NCBI GenBank assembly: GCA_029721435.1 | Contig: CM056592.1 | Span: forward strand, 30,993,111-31,057,110 | Direction of reading: 5' to 3' | Length of the DNA stretch: 64,000 nt | Source: Gymnothorax reevesii | Lineage: Eukaryota; Chordata; Actinopteri; Anguilliformes; Muraenidae | In this document: piece after piece, positions 1-10,577 of the stretch | How positions within the stretch are numbered: position 1 is the first letter of the stretch | Layout: each line of letters opens with the position of its first letter | Position numbers and translations under genes: made by a program | The notes under the pieces: generated by a model | Told to the model about the DNA's origin: nothing | What the model saw: only the letters and a program-made list of their open reading frames with translations | Database searches by the model: none

Positions 1-375
1 AGTGGGTTTTCATATCTTTTGGAACATAAAAGTACCTTTTAGACCCTAAAAAGGTTCACAAAGGTACCTTGAGGTCCTATAATAAGCCCCAGAGGATACA
101 TAATACCTTGGGGATCAGAAATGGACTCCTGCTGTACCCCTATTTCTGAGAGTGTTGAAAAGGATTGAAATGCGCTCTTTTTTGCGTTCAAGTGGCGCGT
201 TTGATTTCTCGTCTTAACGAAGACAATTAACTACGAGTACATCTGATAAGGGAGAGTTGAAGTGTCTTTTACCAGGGAAATTGACTGAGAACAGATCAAG
301 ACTAATAAGCAATTAAAAGACATGTTAATCGCCCTCCTTGTTCTCTGTCCACCGCCCGCCATGCCATGCCAGGAC
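1..375. other. Sequence upstream of the first JH, no gene recognised
   Basis: I see no D segment with a recognisable 12-spacer signal and no V exon here. D and V segments of the heavy-chain locus would be expected further left, outside the window. Confidence 0.4.
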
Positions 376-427
376 AACTATGCCTTCGACTACTTTGGTA
401 AAGGCACAAAAATGACGGTCACTTCAG
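376..427 (+). CDS. Immunoglobulin heavy JH segment 1 (variant)
   Basis: The frame reads NYAFDYFGKGTKMTVTS and ends one base into a codon, directly before a GTGAGT donor at 428. This is the JH layout, and it matches the phase-1 start of CH1 at 3825. The hallmark Trp of the WGxG motif is Phe here, as in light-chain or T-cell-receptor J segments. I cannot find a heptamer ending in GTG directly 5' of it, so its ability to rearrange is doubtful. The call rests on motif, donor phase and the three sister segments downstream. Confidence 0.75.
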
Positions 428-570
428 GTGAGTCTTGAGAATCTGAATGCATTTGACACGGGCTACTTTACAGAAAATGTGTTGCTTGTTATGGCAAAAA
501 ATGTAAAATAATTTTGAAAGTGCAGTCAACTGCCGGAACAGTTTTTGAGTGTCCAGGCACTGACACTGAT

Positions 571-624
571 GTGACTGGTCCTTCGGCTACTGGGGGTCTG
601 GAACAAAGGTGACGGTATCCTCTG
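571..624 (+). CDS. Immunoglobulin heavy JH segment 2
   Basis: The frame reads DWSFGYWGSGTKVTVSS followed by one base and a GTAAGT donor at 625. WGSG and TVSS are canonical for JH. A nonamer-like AGTTTTTGA lies at 540-548, but no good heptamer sits 23 bases away; the best candidate ends near 573. The exact 5' edge is therefore uncertain by several bases. Confidence 0.85.
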
Positions 625-942
625 GTAAGTAAATTCATGAGACGTATGGAGGTTTTGGAAATGGAGAGGGCCGAAACGTTAACATTACATTGCAAACTAG
701 AAAAATTTGTATATAGGCTACACTTGTTTATCTTTTGGCCATAACCAATTGTAATGAAGAACGTTTATAATTTTCGCTAAACTTCTCTGTGAAAAAAGCG
801 TGCTAGCCAACAACCTCTAGAGCTCACCTTCGAAACAATTCGCGCGTGTAAATATTCAGCGAAAGGCATATCTGATTTCTGAGATGATTTATGGGCTCAG
901 TGAAAAACCAATTCCATCAGGCTTTTTACGCTTTACTTGGGT

Positions 943-981
943 GGATGTCGTTGATTCACGTACACGTAAAAGCTCGCTGTG
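943..981 (+). promoter_or_regulatory. Recombination signal (23-spacer) of JH3
   Basis: The heptamer CGCTGTG at 975-981 differs at one base from CACTGTG and keeps the critical GTG next to the coding end. A spacer of 23 bases separates it from GGATGTCGT at 943-951, which matches 6 of 9 positions of GGTTTTTGT. This is the orientation and spacing expected 5' of a JH. Confidence 0.6.
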
Positions 982-1027
982 AACTACTATTTCGACTTCT
1001 GGGGCAAGAGGACTGTTGTGACTGCGA
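982..1027 (+). CDS. Immunoglobulin heavy JH segment 3 (atypical)
   Basis: The frame reads YYFDFWGKRTVVTA. The second Gly of WGxG is Arg. The usual final donor is missing: the frame continues as AGT then TGA at 1030-1032. A weak donor GTTGAG at 1028 would end the segment in phase 1 and rebuild a Ser codon with CH1, so splicing remains possible. A plausible recombination signal precedes it. The segment may be poorly functional. Confidence 0.65.
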
Positions 1028-1696
1028 GTTGAGGCAAATCGCCAGTTCAATGCCCGTAGTAAAATTTATGCATTTACCGAAGGACGAAGCCTTTAGAGCA
1101 ACAACGTAAGTGAAATAACATACGTCCTGCGGTATGAGGCCAAATGAGTGTTGGATATGCGCGCCATTTGTGACGATTTCCGGCCGATTATTCTCAATTT
1201 AGACAAGAAAACGTGTTTTTGAATCATGCAGTGAAATCTTTTATGAGTAGCCTTCGATTTACTCGTATTTTTGTCGGCTTTGACTTGTCCATTTTAGGTC
1301 AGGTATAAGCCGTAGTTTTCATTTCAGATGTCCGATACGAATGTGAACAAGAGATTTCTCGACTATCTGCTTTATCGTAAGATGCATTTAACATCTATAA
1401 GACTTGCAGAATTACAGGTGATTGCGTTGGATGTAACATAAGTTCATCTAAATGGTGAATTGCGTATGTTGTAAAATTAGAATCAAATGCACTAATTCAG
1501 TCCATATTACCTCACTGATTTAGTATGCAATACAGCCAGCAGGCACCTGTTGCAATTTTTTTAAAGCAATATAGGCCTAATTGGAAGTTATTTCCTGAAG
1601 CGCAAGCTTGTTCAAACAATTTCGCAAAGCTAGGTTGGAAGGTATATTTGGTGTTTTAGACAAATATGTTACGGTGGGTTGATAAGGTGTTGACCA

Positions 1697-1735
1697 TGTT
1701 TTTGCAATTAGTTACTGTTCAATAGCATCATTGTG
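1697..1735 (+). promoter_or_regulatory. Recombination signal (23-spacer) of JH4
   Basis: The nonamer TGTTTTTGC at 1697-1705 (7 of 9 to consensus), a 23-base spacer and the heptamer CATTGTG at 1729-1735 (6 of 7) lie immediately before the JH4 coding end. This is the best recombination signal in the window. Confidence 0.8.
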
Positions 1736-1786
1736 ACGATGCTTTCGATTACTGGGGAAAAGGGACGACCGTCACCGTGTTGTCCG
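1736..1786 (+). CDS. Immunoglobulin heavy JH segment 4
   Basis: The frame reads DAFDYWGKGTTVTVLS, ending one base into a codon before a GTAAGA donor at 1787. It has the canonical WGKG motif, and a convincing 23-spacer recombination signal abuts its 5' end. It is the J nearest to the constant region, about 2 kb from CH1, and the most intact of the four. Confidence 0.9.
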
Positions 1787-3824
1787 GTAAGATTTCTATG
1801 TGTGTTCATCATTTTACAATTGAGCGAGTTTGTATTCTGTCCTTGAATTGCTCTAAACTGGTCCCACTACTTTAGTGTGTTTGGGGCTAATGATCGTATT
1901 TAAGGACAAAACGTTGCGTTAGACACTCATTGGCGGTGTCCAAGTTCAGGAAATTAGTAAACGTGGGGCTATTGACTTATTTTATCGAGTATTAATGATT
2001 GTTAGGGTTAGACTAGAGCAGCAAACGTCACCTCTGCAGTTGCACGCTGATATGCGAATGCTTTTTATACATTAATAGTCATGCATACATACTTGCACGG
2101 TACACCCGAAAATGTATAGAGTGAAACTTCATTGACATGCATGTACAGAAAGGGCAACAATTTCAAAATCGTGGAGCAGAATTGTGAAGCCTACACTCAA
2201 ATGATGTCTCTTCTATTAGCCCATGCTGCCCAATTCTTGACTTAGTCAGACTTTTAACATGTCAGTTTTCTATATATGGCTATAAGGTTTCAGTAAATTG
2301 TCCTCCAAATTTCGGATATTTTGTTACAGTGAATGATCTTCGTTCGTTTTATTCGACGGTTGAGAATGTTAAAAATCTGGAATATGTTTTATTTTCCTCC
2401 AGGATGTTTGAAAAGGAAGTTTTATATCAGGCCTATATAAGTTTTTTTTAAAGGGGTAGAGCGAGGAAAGGAACTGAAAGTACGTCGTTGGCTATTTGTG
2501 ATAAGCAAGAAATTTACTACATATTTTGAAATCGAGCAATTGTACCATCAGTGAAACAAAGTCTATGTTTCTTATATGTAGTTGTAGCCTACTTTAAATA
2601 GAAATGCACGTGTAATTTCGCGCAGGGCTCGGTTACTACATTTTTGAGTGGAGTGCAAGAAAATATGTTCGACAAACCAATGCACGTGTTTAGGGGACAT
2701 ATTTCAAAAATGCATTTGTCAACGACAATCGAGATCGAAGATGGTTGAGGGATAAGTGGAAAGTAATTACTCATCGGCTAATTAATTTCCTCACCGACGT
2801 TAGTGTCCTAGAAAAAACGAAGTTTGTTAAATTTGTATCGTTACATCACATGCAAATAAAAACTTTATGCGTTTATTTTTATTCATTCGTTTATCCCAAA
2901 CCTTCGGGCAAAAATTAAAAAAGAACCTAGCCGTCAGTGCAAACTGAAAATTTTCTGAATTCTGGCAAATTTAAAAACATTACGGTTTGGTTAACGTAGC
3001 GGGGTATAAAATGTTCATTCTGAAGAATTTGTCCAACCAGGCTGATTATCTATATATCCCAGAATTTTCTTTTTTCGATTTAAATTTGGTCTTAGATTTT
3101 TGTCCCCTACTTTCTGTAAATTAAAAATCATTTTTGAGACATCAAATGTTAATTAAACAAAAACATCTTTAAAAAATGTTTGTATCTCACTAAGGAGATT
3201 GTGTGTCTGCAGAAGAACTGTGGCAAGCTCTCCAACATGCTTGGAAGAACCAGACAATTCTCTTATAAAACAATGAAACAGCTGGACAGTGTTCCTAATT
3301 TTTGGGCAAAGGGTAGTCACACCAAATATTAATTTGATTTACTTCCCAACATTTCACTTATCTTCACAGAACATTTTTCTCAATTCCGAAATATTTCCTT
3401 TCGTGGTTTTTGGATGCATCTTTACCTCACTGAATTTTTTTAAGGAGCCCAAAACTGATGCGCAAATTTTCACGCGAGAGATTCCAGCTACTTCATTGAC
3501 TTTTTCTTACTTAATAGCGACGCATTTTGTCCGATTACTCTGTTTAAAAAAAGTTGTTTTAACTTTAAAAAGTTGTTGTCTGGGCAGCCTGAACTTAAAA
3601 TTTAACAGCATTTAAGATGATGAGTTGAGAATTACTTCAAATTGTCATCTTAAGGTCAGTTAACTTAAACTTTTTTCAGTGTGAAAACAACCCCTGTTGA
3701 ATGAAATTATATAACATCGAAAGGTTCAAATTAATGGACAACTCTGCACACAATGGAGGACTCTGCACGCAAATGAAACATTTTAAAACATACCACTTCT
3801 TCTTCTTTTCTTCTTCTCATCTAG
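1787..3824 (+). other. JH-to-CH1 intron with candidate enhancer motifs
   Basis: No exon is seen. The intron is AT-rich. It contains a perfect octamer ATGCAAAT at 2850-2857, two CACGTG E-boxes at 2607-2612 and 2683-2688, and an ETS-like AGGAAGT at 2414-2420. In mammals the heavy-chain intronic enhancer lies in this interval, but the well-studied teleost enhancer lies 3' of C-mu. The enhancer reading is an inference from motifs only. Confidence 0.35.
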
Positions 3825-4136
3825 GTGAATCTAAACTCCCAAGTGTCTTTCCCCTGGTTTCCTGTGGTGCTGGATCAGACGGCTATGTCACCCTGGGCTG
3901 CATTGCCAAAGATTTCACTCCCGATGACGTTACCTTCAAATGGACTCACAAAGGAAGGACTTTGACGACGGAATTCCTTCAATATCCATCGATACAGACC
4001 AATGGGAATTTCATGGCCATCAGCCACGTCAAAGTCAGAGCATCCGACTGGGGCAATGAAGACACCTACCAATGTTCGGTGGAATCTCAGGGTACCCCAA
4101 AGACAGCAGTCCTGAAACCTACACCTAAACCCAAAC
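3825..4136 (+). CDS. Ig heavy constant exon CH1 (IgT/IgZ-like)
   Basis: This exon encodes the first constant domain, which pairs with a light chain. The acceptor CTAG ends at 3824 and the exon starts in phase 1, giving GESKLPSVFPLVSCG at the J-C junction. The C1-set fold is clear: PSVFPL strand A, a Cys in LVSC that may bond the light chain, the first fold Cys in LGCIAKDF, the Trp in FKWTH, and the second fold Cys in YQCSVES. It ends with a Pro/Lys-rich linker before the GTAAGT donor at 4137, again in phase 1. CH1 of teleost IgT and IgM are similar, so the isotype call comes from CH4 and the tail rather than from this exon. Confidence 0.92.
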
Positions 4137-4576
4137 GTAAGTGTCTTTAATTATATAAGTAATTTATAGTTATTAGTTCGGATTGTGATAGTGATATAAA
4201 ATCCAAGTGTTTATTTTTCATGGCTCTCATTTATGCTTTTCTGAATAAGGAGTTTTTAAAAATCGGGTGTAACTTGTCAGACACGAGAGTTATCATGAAA
4301 AACATGCAAGCATTTTTGCTATTTTACGATCAAACTGTAACTCACACTTCTACCACCATTAAAAATGGTTTATCTCAAGTCTTGATAGGAATGTTTTGGT
4401 AACTTCTGCACTGCAACAATTTTTTTGTGTCTCTTAACCTTGAAGCTGTAGAATTTGTAAACGCAGTTTGCATTTGTTCATCAAATCCACTAATAGAACA
4501 CCCGGAAGGTTGACATAATTGTAATTTCCTGTACATGGAAGACAGTAATATTCCCATAATCACTTTAAACTGTGGG

Positions 4577-4578
4577 TA

Positions 4579-4614
<36 letters not shown>

Positions 4615-4680
4615 ATTTGTGGGTATGCATTATAAATGCCCATCTTACAGGGCCTGTGTGTAGGTGTGTGTAGGTGTGTG

Positions 4681-4732
<52 letters not shown>
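4577..4732. repeat. (GT)n microsatellite, two blocks
   Basis: Two GT-repeat blocks, near 4577-4612 and 4663-4732, flank a short non-repeat spacer. On the minus strand they open a false His-Thr ORF. They lie in the CH1-CH2 intron. Confidence 0.95.
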
Positions 4733-4735
<3 letters not shown>

Positions 4736-4910
4736 AGTCTTATTCAACAGTGACATACTACAGGTGATGAATGTGTCCTGTGTTAGTTTTGGTGATCTCA
4801 GAAATCACTTAATTGCCCCGAATTATGCAAAAAAACAAATAGCATTCTGAACTGAATGGAGTTAAATATTTTATTTACTGAAACATAGATTGTCAACCAG
4901 TCCAAAAAGC

Positions 4911-6165
4911 CGTGTGAGTTAAGCTGGCTGTAAATAAGCTGAGGCACTAACAGAAGGCAGAGCGCCGTGTGAGTGAAGCTGGCTGTAAATAAGCTGAGGC
5001 ACTAACAGAAGGTAGAGCCGTGTGAGTGAAGCTGGCTGTAAATAAGCTGAGGCACTAACAGAAGGCAGAGCGCCGTGTGAGTGAAGCTGGCTGTAAATAA
5101 GCTGAGGCACTATCAGAAGGCAGAGAGCCATGTGAGTGAAGCTGGCTGTAAATAAGCTGAGGCACTAACAGAAGGCAGAGAGCCGTGTGAGTGAAGCTGG
5201 CTGTAAATAAGCTGAGGCACTAACAGAAAGCAGAGAGCCGTGTGAGTGAAGCTGGCTGTAAATAAGCCGAGGCACATAAAGATGGCAGAGAACCTTGTGA
5301 GTGAAGCTGGCTGTGAATAAGCTGAGTCTGTAACTGAAGGCAGAGAACCGTGTGAGTGAAGCTGGCTGTAAATAAGCTGATGCACTAACAGAAGGCAGAG
5401 AACCGTGTGAGTGAAGCTGGCTGTGAATAAGCTGAGGCACGAACAGAAGGCAGAGAACCATGTGAGAGAATCTGGCTGTAAATAAGCTGAGGCACTAACA
5501 GAGGGCAGAGCCGTGTGAGTGAAGCTGGCTGTAAATAAGCTGAGGCACTTACAGAAGGCAGAGAACCGTGTGAGTGAAGCTGGCTGTAAATAAGCTGAGG
5601 CACTAACAGAAGGCAGAGAGCCGTGTGAGTGAAGCTGGCTGTAAATAAGCTGAGGCACTAACAGAAGGCAGAGAGCCGTGTGAGTGAAGCTGGCTGTGAA
5701 TAAGCTGAGTCTGTAACTGAAGGCAGAGAACCGTGTGAGTGAAGCTGACTGTAAATAAGCTGAGGCACTAACAGAAGGCAGAGAGCCGTGTGAGTGAAGC
5801 TGGCTGTGAATAAGCTGAGGCACTAACAAAGGGCAGAGCCGTGTGAGTGGAGCTGGCTGTAAATAAGCTGAGGCACTTACAGAGGGCAGAGCCGTGTGAG
5901 GGAAGCTGGCTGTAAATAAGCTGATACACTTCCAGAAGGCAGAGAACCGTGTGAGTGAAGCTGGCTGTGAATAAGCTGAGGCACTAACAGAGGGCAGAGC
6001 CGTGTGAGTGAAGCTGGCTGTAAATAAGCTGAGGCACTTACAGAGGGCAGAGCCGTGTGAGTGAAGCTGGCTGTAAATAAGCTGAGTCTCTTACAGAAGG
6101 CAGAGAACCGTGTGAGTGAAGCTGACTGTAAATACGCTGAGTCTCTAACTGAGGGCAGAGAGGGA
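4911..6165 (+). repeat. ~56-bp minisatellite, about 22 units, AGCT-rich
   Basis: The unit contains GTGTGAGTGAAGCTGGCTG, then TAAATAAGCTGAGGCACTAA, then CAGAAGGCAGAG. Unit length varies from about 53 to 58 because of small indels before GCCGTG. Each unit has two AGCT motifs, and the plus strand has roughly twice as many G as C. The array sits in the CH1-CH2 intron, with the G-rich strand as the non-template strand. Overlapping minus-strand ORFs of Ser/Leu/Ala-rich protein are repeat artefacts. Confidence 0.95.
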
Positions 6166-6587
6166 CATGCAGAGGTCAGGAAGTTCTGCCATGTCAGCTA
6201 ATTTCACTAATTAGTTGAAACACAAAACAAAATGCTCAGAGTTAAATGAACTCTTAAGGAGTATATTCAATTCCACTCTGGTGACAGTGGACTCATTGAC
6301 TCTGTAAGAGGAAATTCCACTCTGTAAGAGTTAACTCCACACAGTTTGCTGTGCAACCGCCACAAAGGTAGTGCTGATTCTGGGGTTGGATGCCCTGTAG
6401 CCCTGCATATTTTCGCTATCTCTATGCTCTTAACACATCAGCTTCAAATGATCACCTCAGTGTATTAGGCATCTGCAGCTTGTGAAGCGTTTGTTAAGGA
6501 GGAAATCATCTGAATCAGGGGTGTTCCAGTGGACAGACATCTAAGACATGCAGGGCTGTGGCTTAGCTCAGTTGTGCGGCTATAAAT

Positions 6588-7108
6588 ACAGTCGGCAACA
6601 AAGGGAGGCCCACAAAAGTAGAGCCCATTGGGAAAACAAACCGGTCTCTGCCATTAGCCATGATGCCGAAGAGTTGCTGTGTGCCCTTTTGCGCCGCAAA
6701 TAACCAAAAAAATCACCAATTTAAGTTTTGCATTTTTTCAAATAACAAAATGGAACCACAAAGGAGGACAAAATGGCTTCAAGCTATCAGAAGAGAGGAT
6801 GGGTTTGGCAGATTATGGCGAGACCCCACAACAGAACATGTATGTCTGCAGGCCACTGAGTGGGATCATTTGCCCCGTCTTTTAAAACGTATGGACAACA
6901 ATCCAACCCCAGTATATTTCATTTTTTAATATATCGATCCTTGTCAGCAGGCAATAGCGACTCAAAGTACGATGACAGCTTCTTAGTGTTAGCAAGACAA
7001 GTTTGAATTCCACGTTTTTACAGTATAGTGGACGGGGGGAAGGATTGCTTTCCCTCTCGGCTCGAACCAGATGTGACGTTTGTGGGCGATCCTGTTGTTG
7101 CCGACTGT
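6588..7108 (+). mobile_element. Small P-like DNA transposon with a THAP fragment
   Basis: The ends form an inverted repeat of about 30 bases: ACAGTCGGCAACAA begins the left end at 6588, and its reverse complement ends the right end at 7108. CCCACAAA is shared further in. Flanks CTATAAAT and CTATATGT look like a diverged 8-bp target duplication. Inside, 6664-6800 encodes PKSCCVPFCAANN followed by TKWLQAIRREDG, resembling the start of a THAP zinc-binding domain. After about 50 residues the frame degenerates. THAP domains and 8-bp duplications are features of P-element transposases, so I infer a non-autonomous P-like relic. Confidence 0.55.
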
Positions 7109-8049
7109 CTATATGTGACCGGATGACTTTGCAGTATTAACCTAATTTTTTAGAGCCTTTCATGTAATGATCAATTAAAGTGATGTGCTCTTCTATGGCC
7201 AGTTTTTATACGGCGCTGTGGTGGATTCTACAATGCACACCTGGCACATGCACTTGATCACATGCTATTAGGTGACATTTTACTTTGAAAACATCATGTC
7301 TGCCCATAAACATGGGTGACTGCTGCAAAGCCTGTGTCTTTAAAGAAAAAGCCATTGTAAAAGCTGCTTAAAAATTCAATAGGAAGTAAAAAAATCCCAA
7401 ACAAAACTGAAGCATTATGGGAGCTGAGAGACGTGCACCTATCTGTTCCTCCGCACATTAACCGGCAGCACAGACAGTTTGTGTTTTCTGTTCCCTTGTG
7501 TGCTCTCTGTTCCCCATCACTCCGCAGTTGCAATGCTCCCGCCGAGCCCCTCACATGCGGTGTGGCATTTACTCTCAATAACAAATGCTCATGTCTTCAC
7601 GTACCCGCATATTCTAACGACTGCTGAAAAAAACGGGAAACGTCAAATTCTTTATTGAAAGTTAAAAGTAAGACATCCTGCGCCAGGACTGAGTCAGACA
7701 GTGTCCTTTCCCCTGGTATTAGAGGCAGTAGTGTGTGGCTTTGCTTTTTAAGGAAAGGAAATATTTTTGTCTCCATGAAAGGTACAAGATGGGACTTCGG
7801 TCAGATGGGATAGGCTCTGCTAACTCACGAATGTTGTTTTTTTATGCTGGAAAATGTTATGCAAAAAAAATAAAAATCTTCATTCTATTACCTGGAGTCT
7901 CATGTGCACAAAATGTCATGAAACCCGTGCGCAATCACAAATATGTCTGTTCTTGGACTGACATTGTCATGCTAATGTAATCATTGCTACAGGTAAATGA
8001 AATCAGTGGGATTCTAGCGTTCAGACTTGGAAATTTGAAAACCATGGTA

Positions 8050-8250
8050 ACCCTGCTGGTGCAGTGGTTAGCACTGCTGCCTCAGAGCAAGAAGGTCAGG
8101 GGTTCAAATCAGGACTGGGGCCTTTCTCTGTGGAGCATGTTCTCCCCGTGTTTGCATGGGCTTCCTACAGGTACTCCAGGTTGCTTCCACAGCCCAAAGA
8201 CACACACACATCAGGCTAATCAGAGACTGTAAATTGCCCGTGTGGGTGAT
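8050..8250 (+). repeat. tRNA-derived SINE
   Basis: The sequence has an A-box-like GTGGTTAGCACTGCTGCCTC and a B-box-like GGTTCAAATC. It is followed by the common fish SINE body running from GTTCTCCCCGTGTTTGCATG to TGTAAATTGCCCGTGTGGGT. It lies in the CH1-CH2 intron just ahead of CH2. Confidence 0.7.
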
Positions 8251-8396
8251 TGATGTCTGCACATTGGGATGCATCGGAGATCTACTGTATTTCTTTTCCA
8301 TCATGTTTTCTGCCTGAACATCTATGTGTGTGCTGTGCCCGTGTTCAGCAGTGTCTGCACACATCTGTACACCTGCTTGTGTTTGTTTTTTTCCAG

Positions 8397-8717
8397 CAAC
8401 ACCTGAACAGTCTGCCAATCTCATTGTAATGATCCCGTCTCAGGAAGAGCTAAACCAGAACAAGCACGCTACCTTTGCCTGCTTAGCCAGTGAATTTTCC
8501 CCCAAGAGCTACAGTTTTACATGGCAACGGAATGGAGAAATCCTTTCCGAAGGAATCACCACCCACACAGCCGAGAGTACGGAAGGAGCCCGAGTCTTCA
8601 GTGCCACCAGCTTGCTGCGTATCACTGCAGACCTGTGGGCAACAGGCACAAAAATATCCTGTGAATTTAAACACAGCGCAGGGGACAAGACGATGTCTGT
8701 TACGAACAGCCTTCCTG
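8397..8717 (+). CDS. Ig heavy constant exon CH2
   Basis: This is the second constant domain. A pyrimidine-rich acceptor ends at 8396. The exon enters in phase 1 to read PTPEQSANLIVMIPS and leaves in phase 1 at the GTGAGT donor (8718). Domain marks are the fold Cys in TFACLASEFSP, the Trp in FTWQRNG, and the second Cys in ISCEFKH. There is no hinge-like or truncated form, so the gene has a full four-domain layout. The frame is intact. Confidence 0.92.
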
Positions 8718-9049
8718 GTGAGTTAAAAGTTGTTTTATATTTCCCTCCTTTATTAATTGGTTTTTTATTAATCGATTCATTCTCTGAATCCAATTAAACA
8801 ATAGTCCAAGACAAAGCTTAAGTCTGTTTGTGTAGCAACCCTTTTAGTCTTATTGCCAGTAAAACACTAATTCAGGATGATCATTTACAAGAGTGAAGTT
8901 GCTTACAGTTCATGTGAAAATCACCTGTTGAAATTCGGCTCAGTATTTTCAAAATTCCTCATGATGCTGCATGTCCGATATTCTCTTTGCTAAACTCATG
9001 TCCCAGGCTGTTGGTGACACATTCTGATGTTGTCCGCTTTCCCCTTCAG

Positions 9050-9349
9050 AATGTTCAACCGATTCAGTTACTGTGTCAATCACCCCCCCGTCCAATGAAA
9101 AGCTGTTCCTGGAGCACAAGGTTGATGTGAAATGTGTTGTCACCGGGGACGTGCAGAACATTTTATCAGTTACCTGGCAGACAGAAGATCGCAGGACTCT
9201 CGTTTCGACAGAAGATACAGTCTGACAATCTAAAATCTACACGGTCTCCATCAACTATGATGACTGGGCCAGTGGAACCCTGTACAAATGCATTGTGAAG
9301 CACTTTGATTCTGCAGAGCCGATTGAAAAACCCTATAAAAGGGAGAATG
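9050..9349 (+). pseudogene. Ig heavy constant exon CH3 with in-frame stop
   Basis: The third constant domain enters in phase 1 (ECSTDSVTVSITPPS) and leaves in phase 1 at GTAAGT (9350). It shows VKCVVTG, VTWQTED and LYKCIVKH, the two fold Cys and the Trp. In the middle the correct frame reads EDTV and then TGA at 9223-9225, after which QSKIYTVSINYDDW continues the domain. The flanking frame and both splice sites are intact, so this is a single nonsense change rather than a wrong frame. Unless it is a sequencing error, allelic, or bypassed by skipping CH3 (phase allows that), no full-length chain is made. Confidence 0.88.
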
Positions 9350-10200
9350 GTAAGTTCCTCCCGAGGTCTCTAACTTGCTTTAAAATACAAAGAGATGTGC
9401 CGCTTGATATAATTAATGATAGCGCTTTCACATCATATTTTTGATTGGGACCTCAACTAAAAAAGTACTTAGTAAGGCAAACTGACCTACACTTGCAACT
9501 GCTGTCAATATATATGCATATTTTAAATTCAAGCCTTAATTTATTTATGGCATTCAAAGTAAATAAGCTTTTTTAATTTTGTTTATGTGTCTGTTGTATT
9601 TCAAAGTGCTTGTCACCATACAGGAATCCAAATCAAGGGAGAACGTTAAATCCAGATTGGCATTTTCATTCTGAAACATCTATAAGAGACGAGTCCTAAA
9701 ATGTTAATTGCACGCACCTATACCATTAGGTTTTGTTGTCAGTTTTTTGATTCTGCCCCCAAATCAGCTATGAGCACTATGGTATCTGAGCTTCATTTAC
9801 TAATGAACCCTTTCAGGTGTCAAACATTTTCATGCTGATGTAACAATCGTTACAGGAAACGATCTGCGACCACAGAACAGTGACTCATTCGATTGAGGAA
9901 GGCTATGCATTGACACAAGGAATAGTTTACCTGAGCATGAGGTTATCATAGGTCAATGCTTTCACTGAACATGCAAGTAATGACCCTGACATTGCATTCA
10001 GGGCTGTCCAAACCCACTCCATTTACAATGGTCACATATGGAAAAAACAGACCTCAGCTGATAGCTCCAGGGATGTCTTGTAATTTTTACAAATTTTCCT
10101 GCTGATAAGCAAATTTTCACATGATAGTGAGGTCAAGCTCATGTCAGTGCTCTGAGATTCATATCTGAGCAGAGTTATAACCTCACTCGCATATTTTCAG

Positions 10201-10577
10201 GAAACGGTCAGAGGCGACCCTCCGTCGTTTTAATGACACCAGACAATAAGGCGAATGCCGAAAAAGTGACCCTGATTTGCACTGCTAAAGGATTCTACCC
10301 CAAGGAGGCTCTGTTCTCTTGGACTGCCGACGATGAGAATGTGGACAGGTCCAAGTTCTACACCTCCCAAGTGCTCAAAACGGACCAGGGATACTCGGCA
10401 TTCAGCCAGTTAACCGTCAGCGCTGCCGACTGGGAGAAGGGCACCATGTTCAGCTGTGTGGTGCATCACGAAACAGCACCCAACGTATCGAAAACATTAG
10501 TGCGGATGATCCAACACAGATCGAAGAGGTCTACCGGCATTAGCTTTGACAAGTGTCTCGGCACCTGTCGTGATTGA
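10201..10577 (+). CDS. Ig heavy constant exon CH4 with secretory tail
   Basis: This is the last constant domain plus the secreted C-terminus. The acceptor TTTTCAG ends at 10200. The domain shows LICTAKGFYPKEALFSW, QLTVSAADWEKG and FSCVVHHE. An NVS glycosylation site follows, then the tail HRSKRSTGISFDKCLGTCRD and a TGA at 10575. The tail lacks the conserved IgM tailpiece pattern (hydrophobic NVSL stretch with a penultimate Cys) and has two Cys near its end. This is the main reason for an IgT/IgZ-like call over IgM. A clear internal donor for the membrane form was not found. Confidence 0.9.

Noticed and set aside
3289..3615. 108-codon plus-strand ORF in the J-C intron
   Set aside because: It is a hydrophobic, Phe/Leu-rich translation of AT-rich DNA with no domain and no splice context.
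4565..4756. His-Thr repeat ORF
   Set aside because: It is the translation of a GT microsatellite.
4919..5829. Minus-strand ORFs of repeated Ser/Leu/Ala-rich protein
   Set aside because: They are translations of the minisatellite in the CH1-CH2 intron; unit indels shift the frames.
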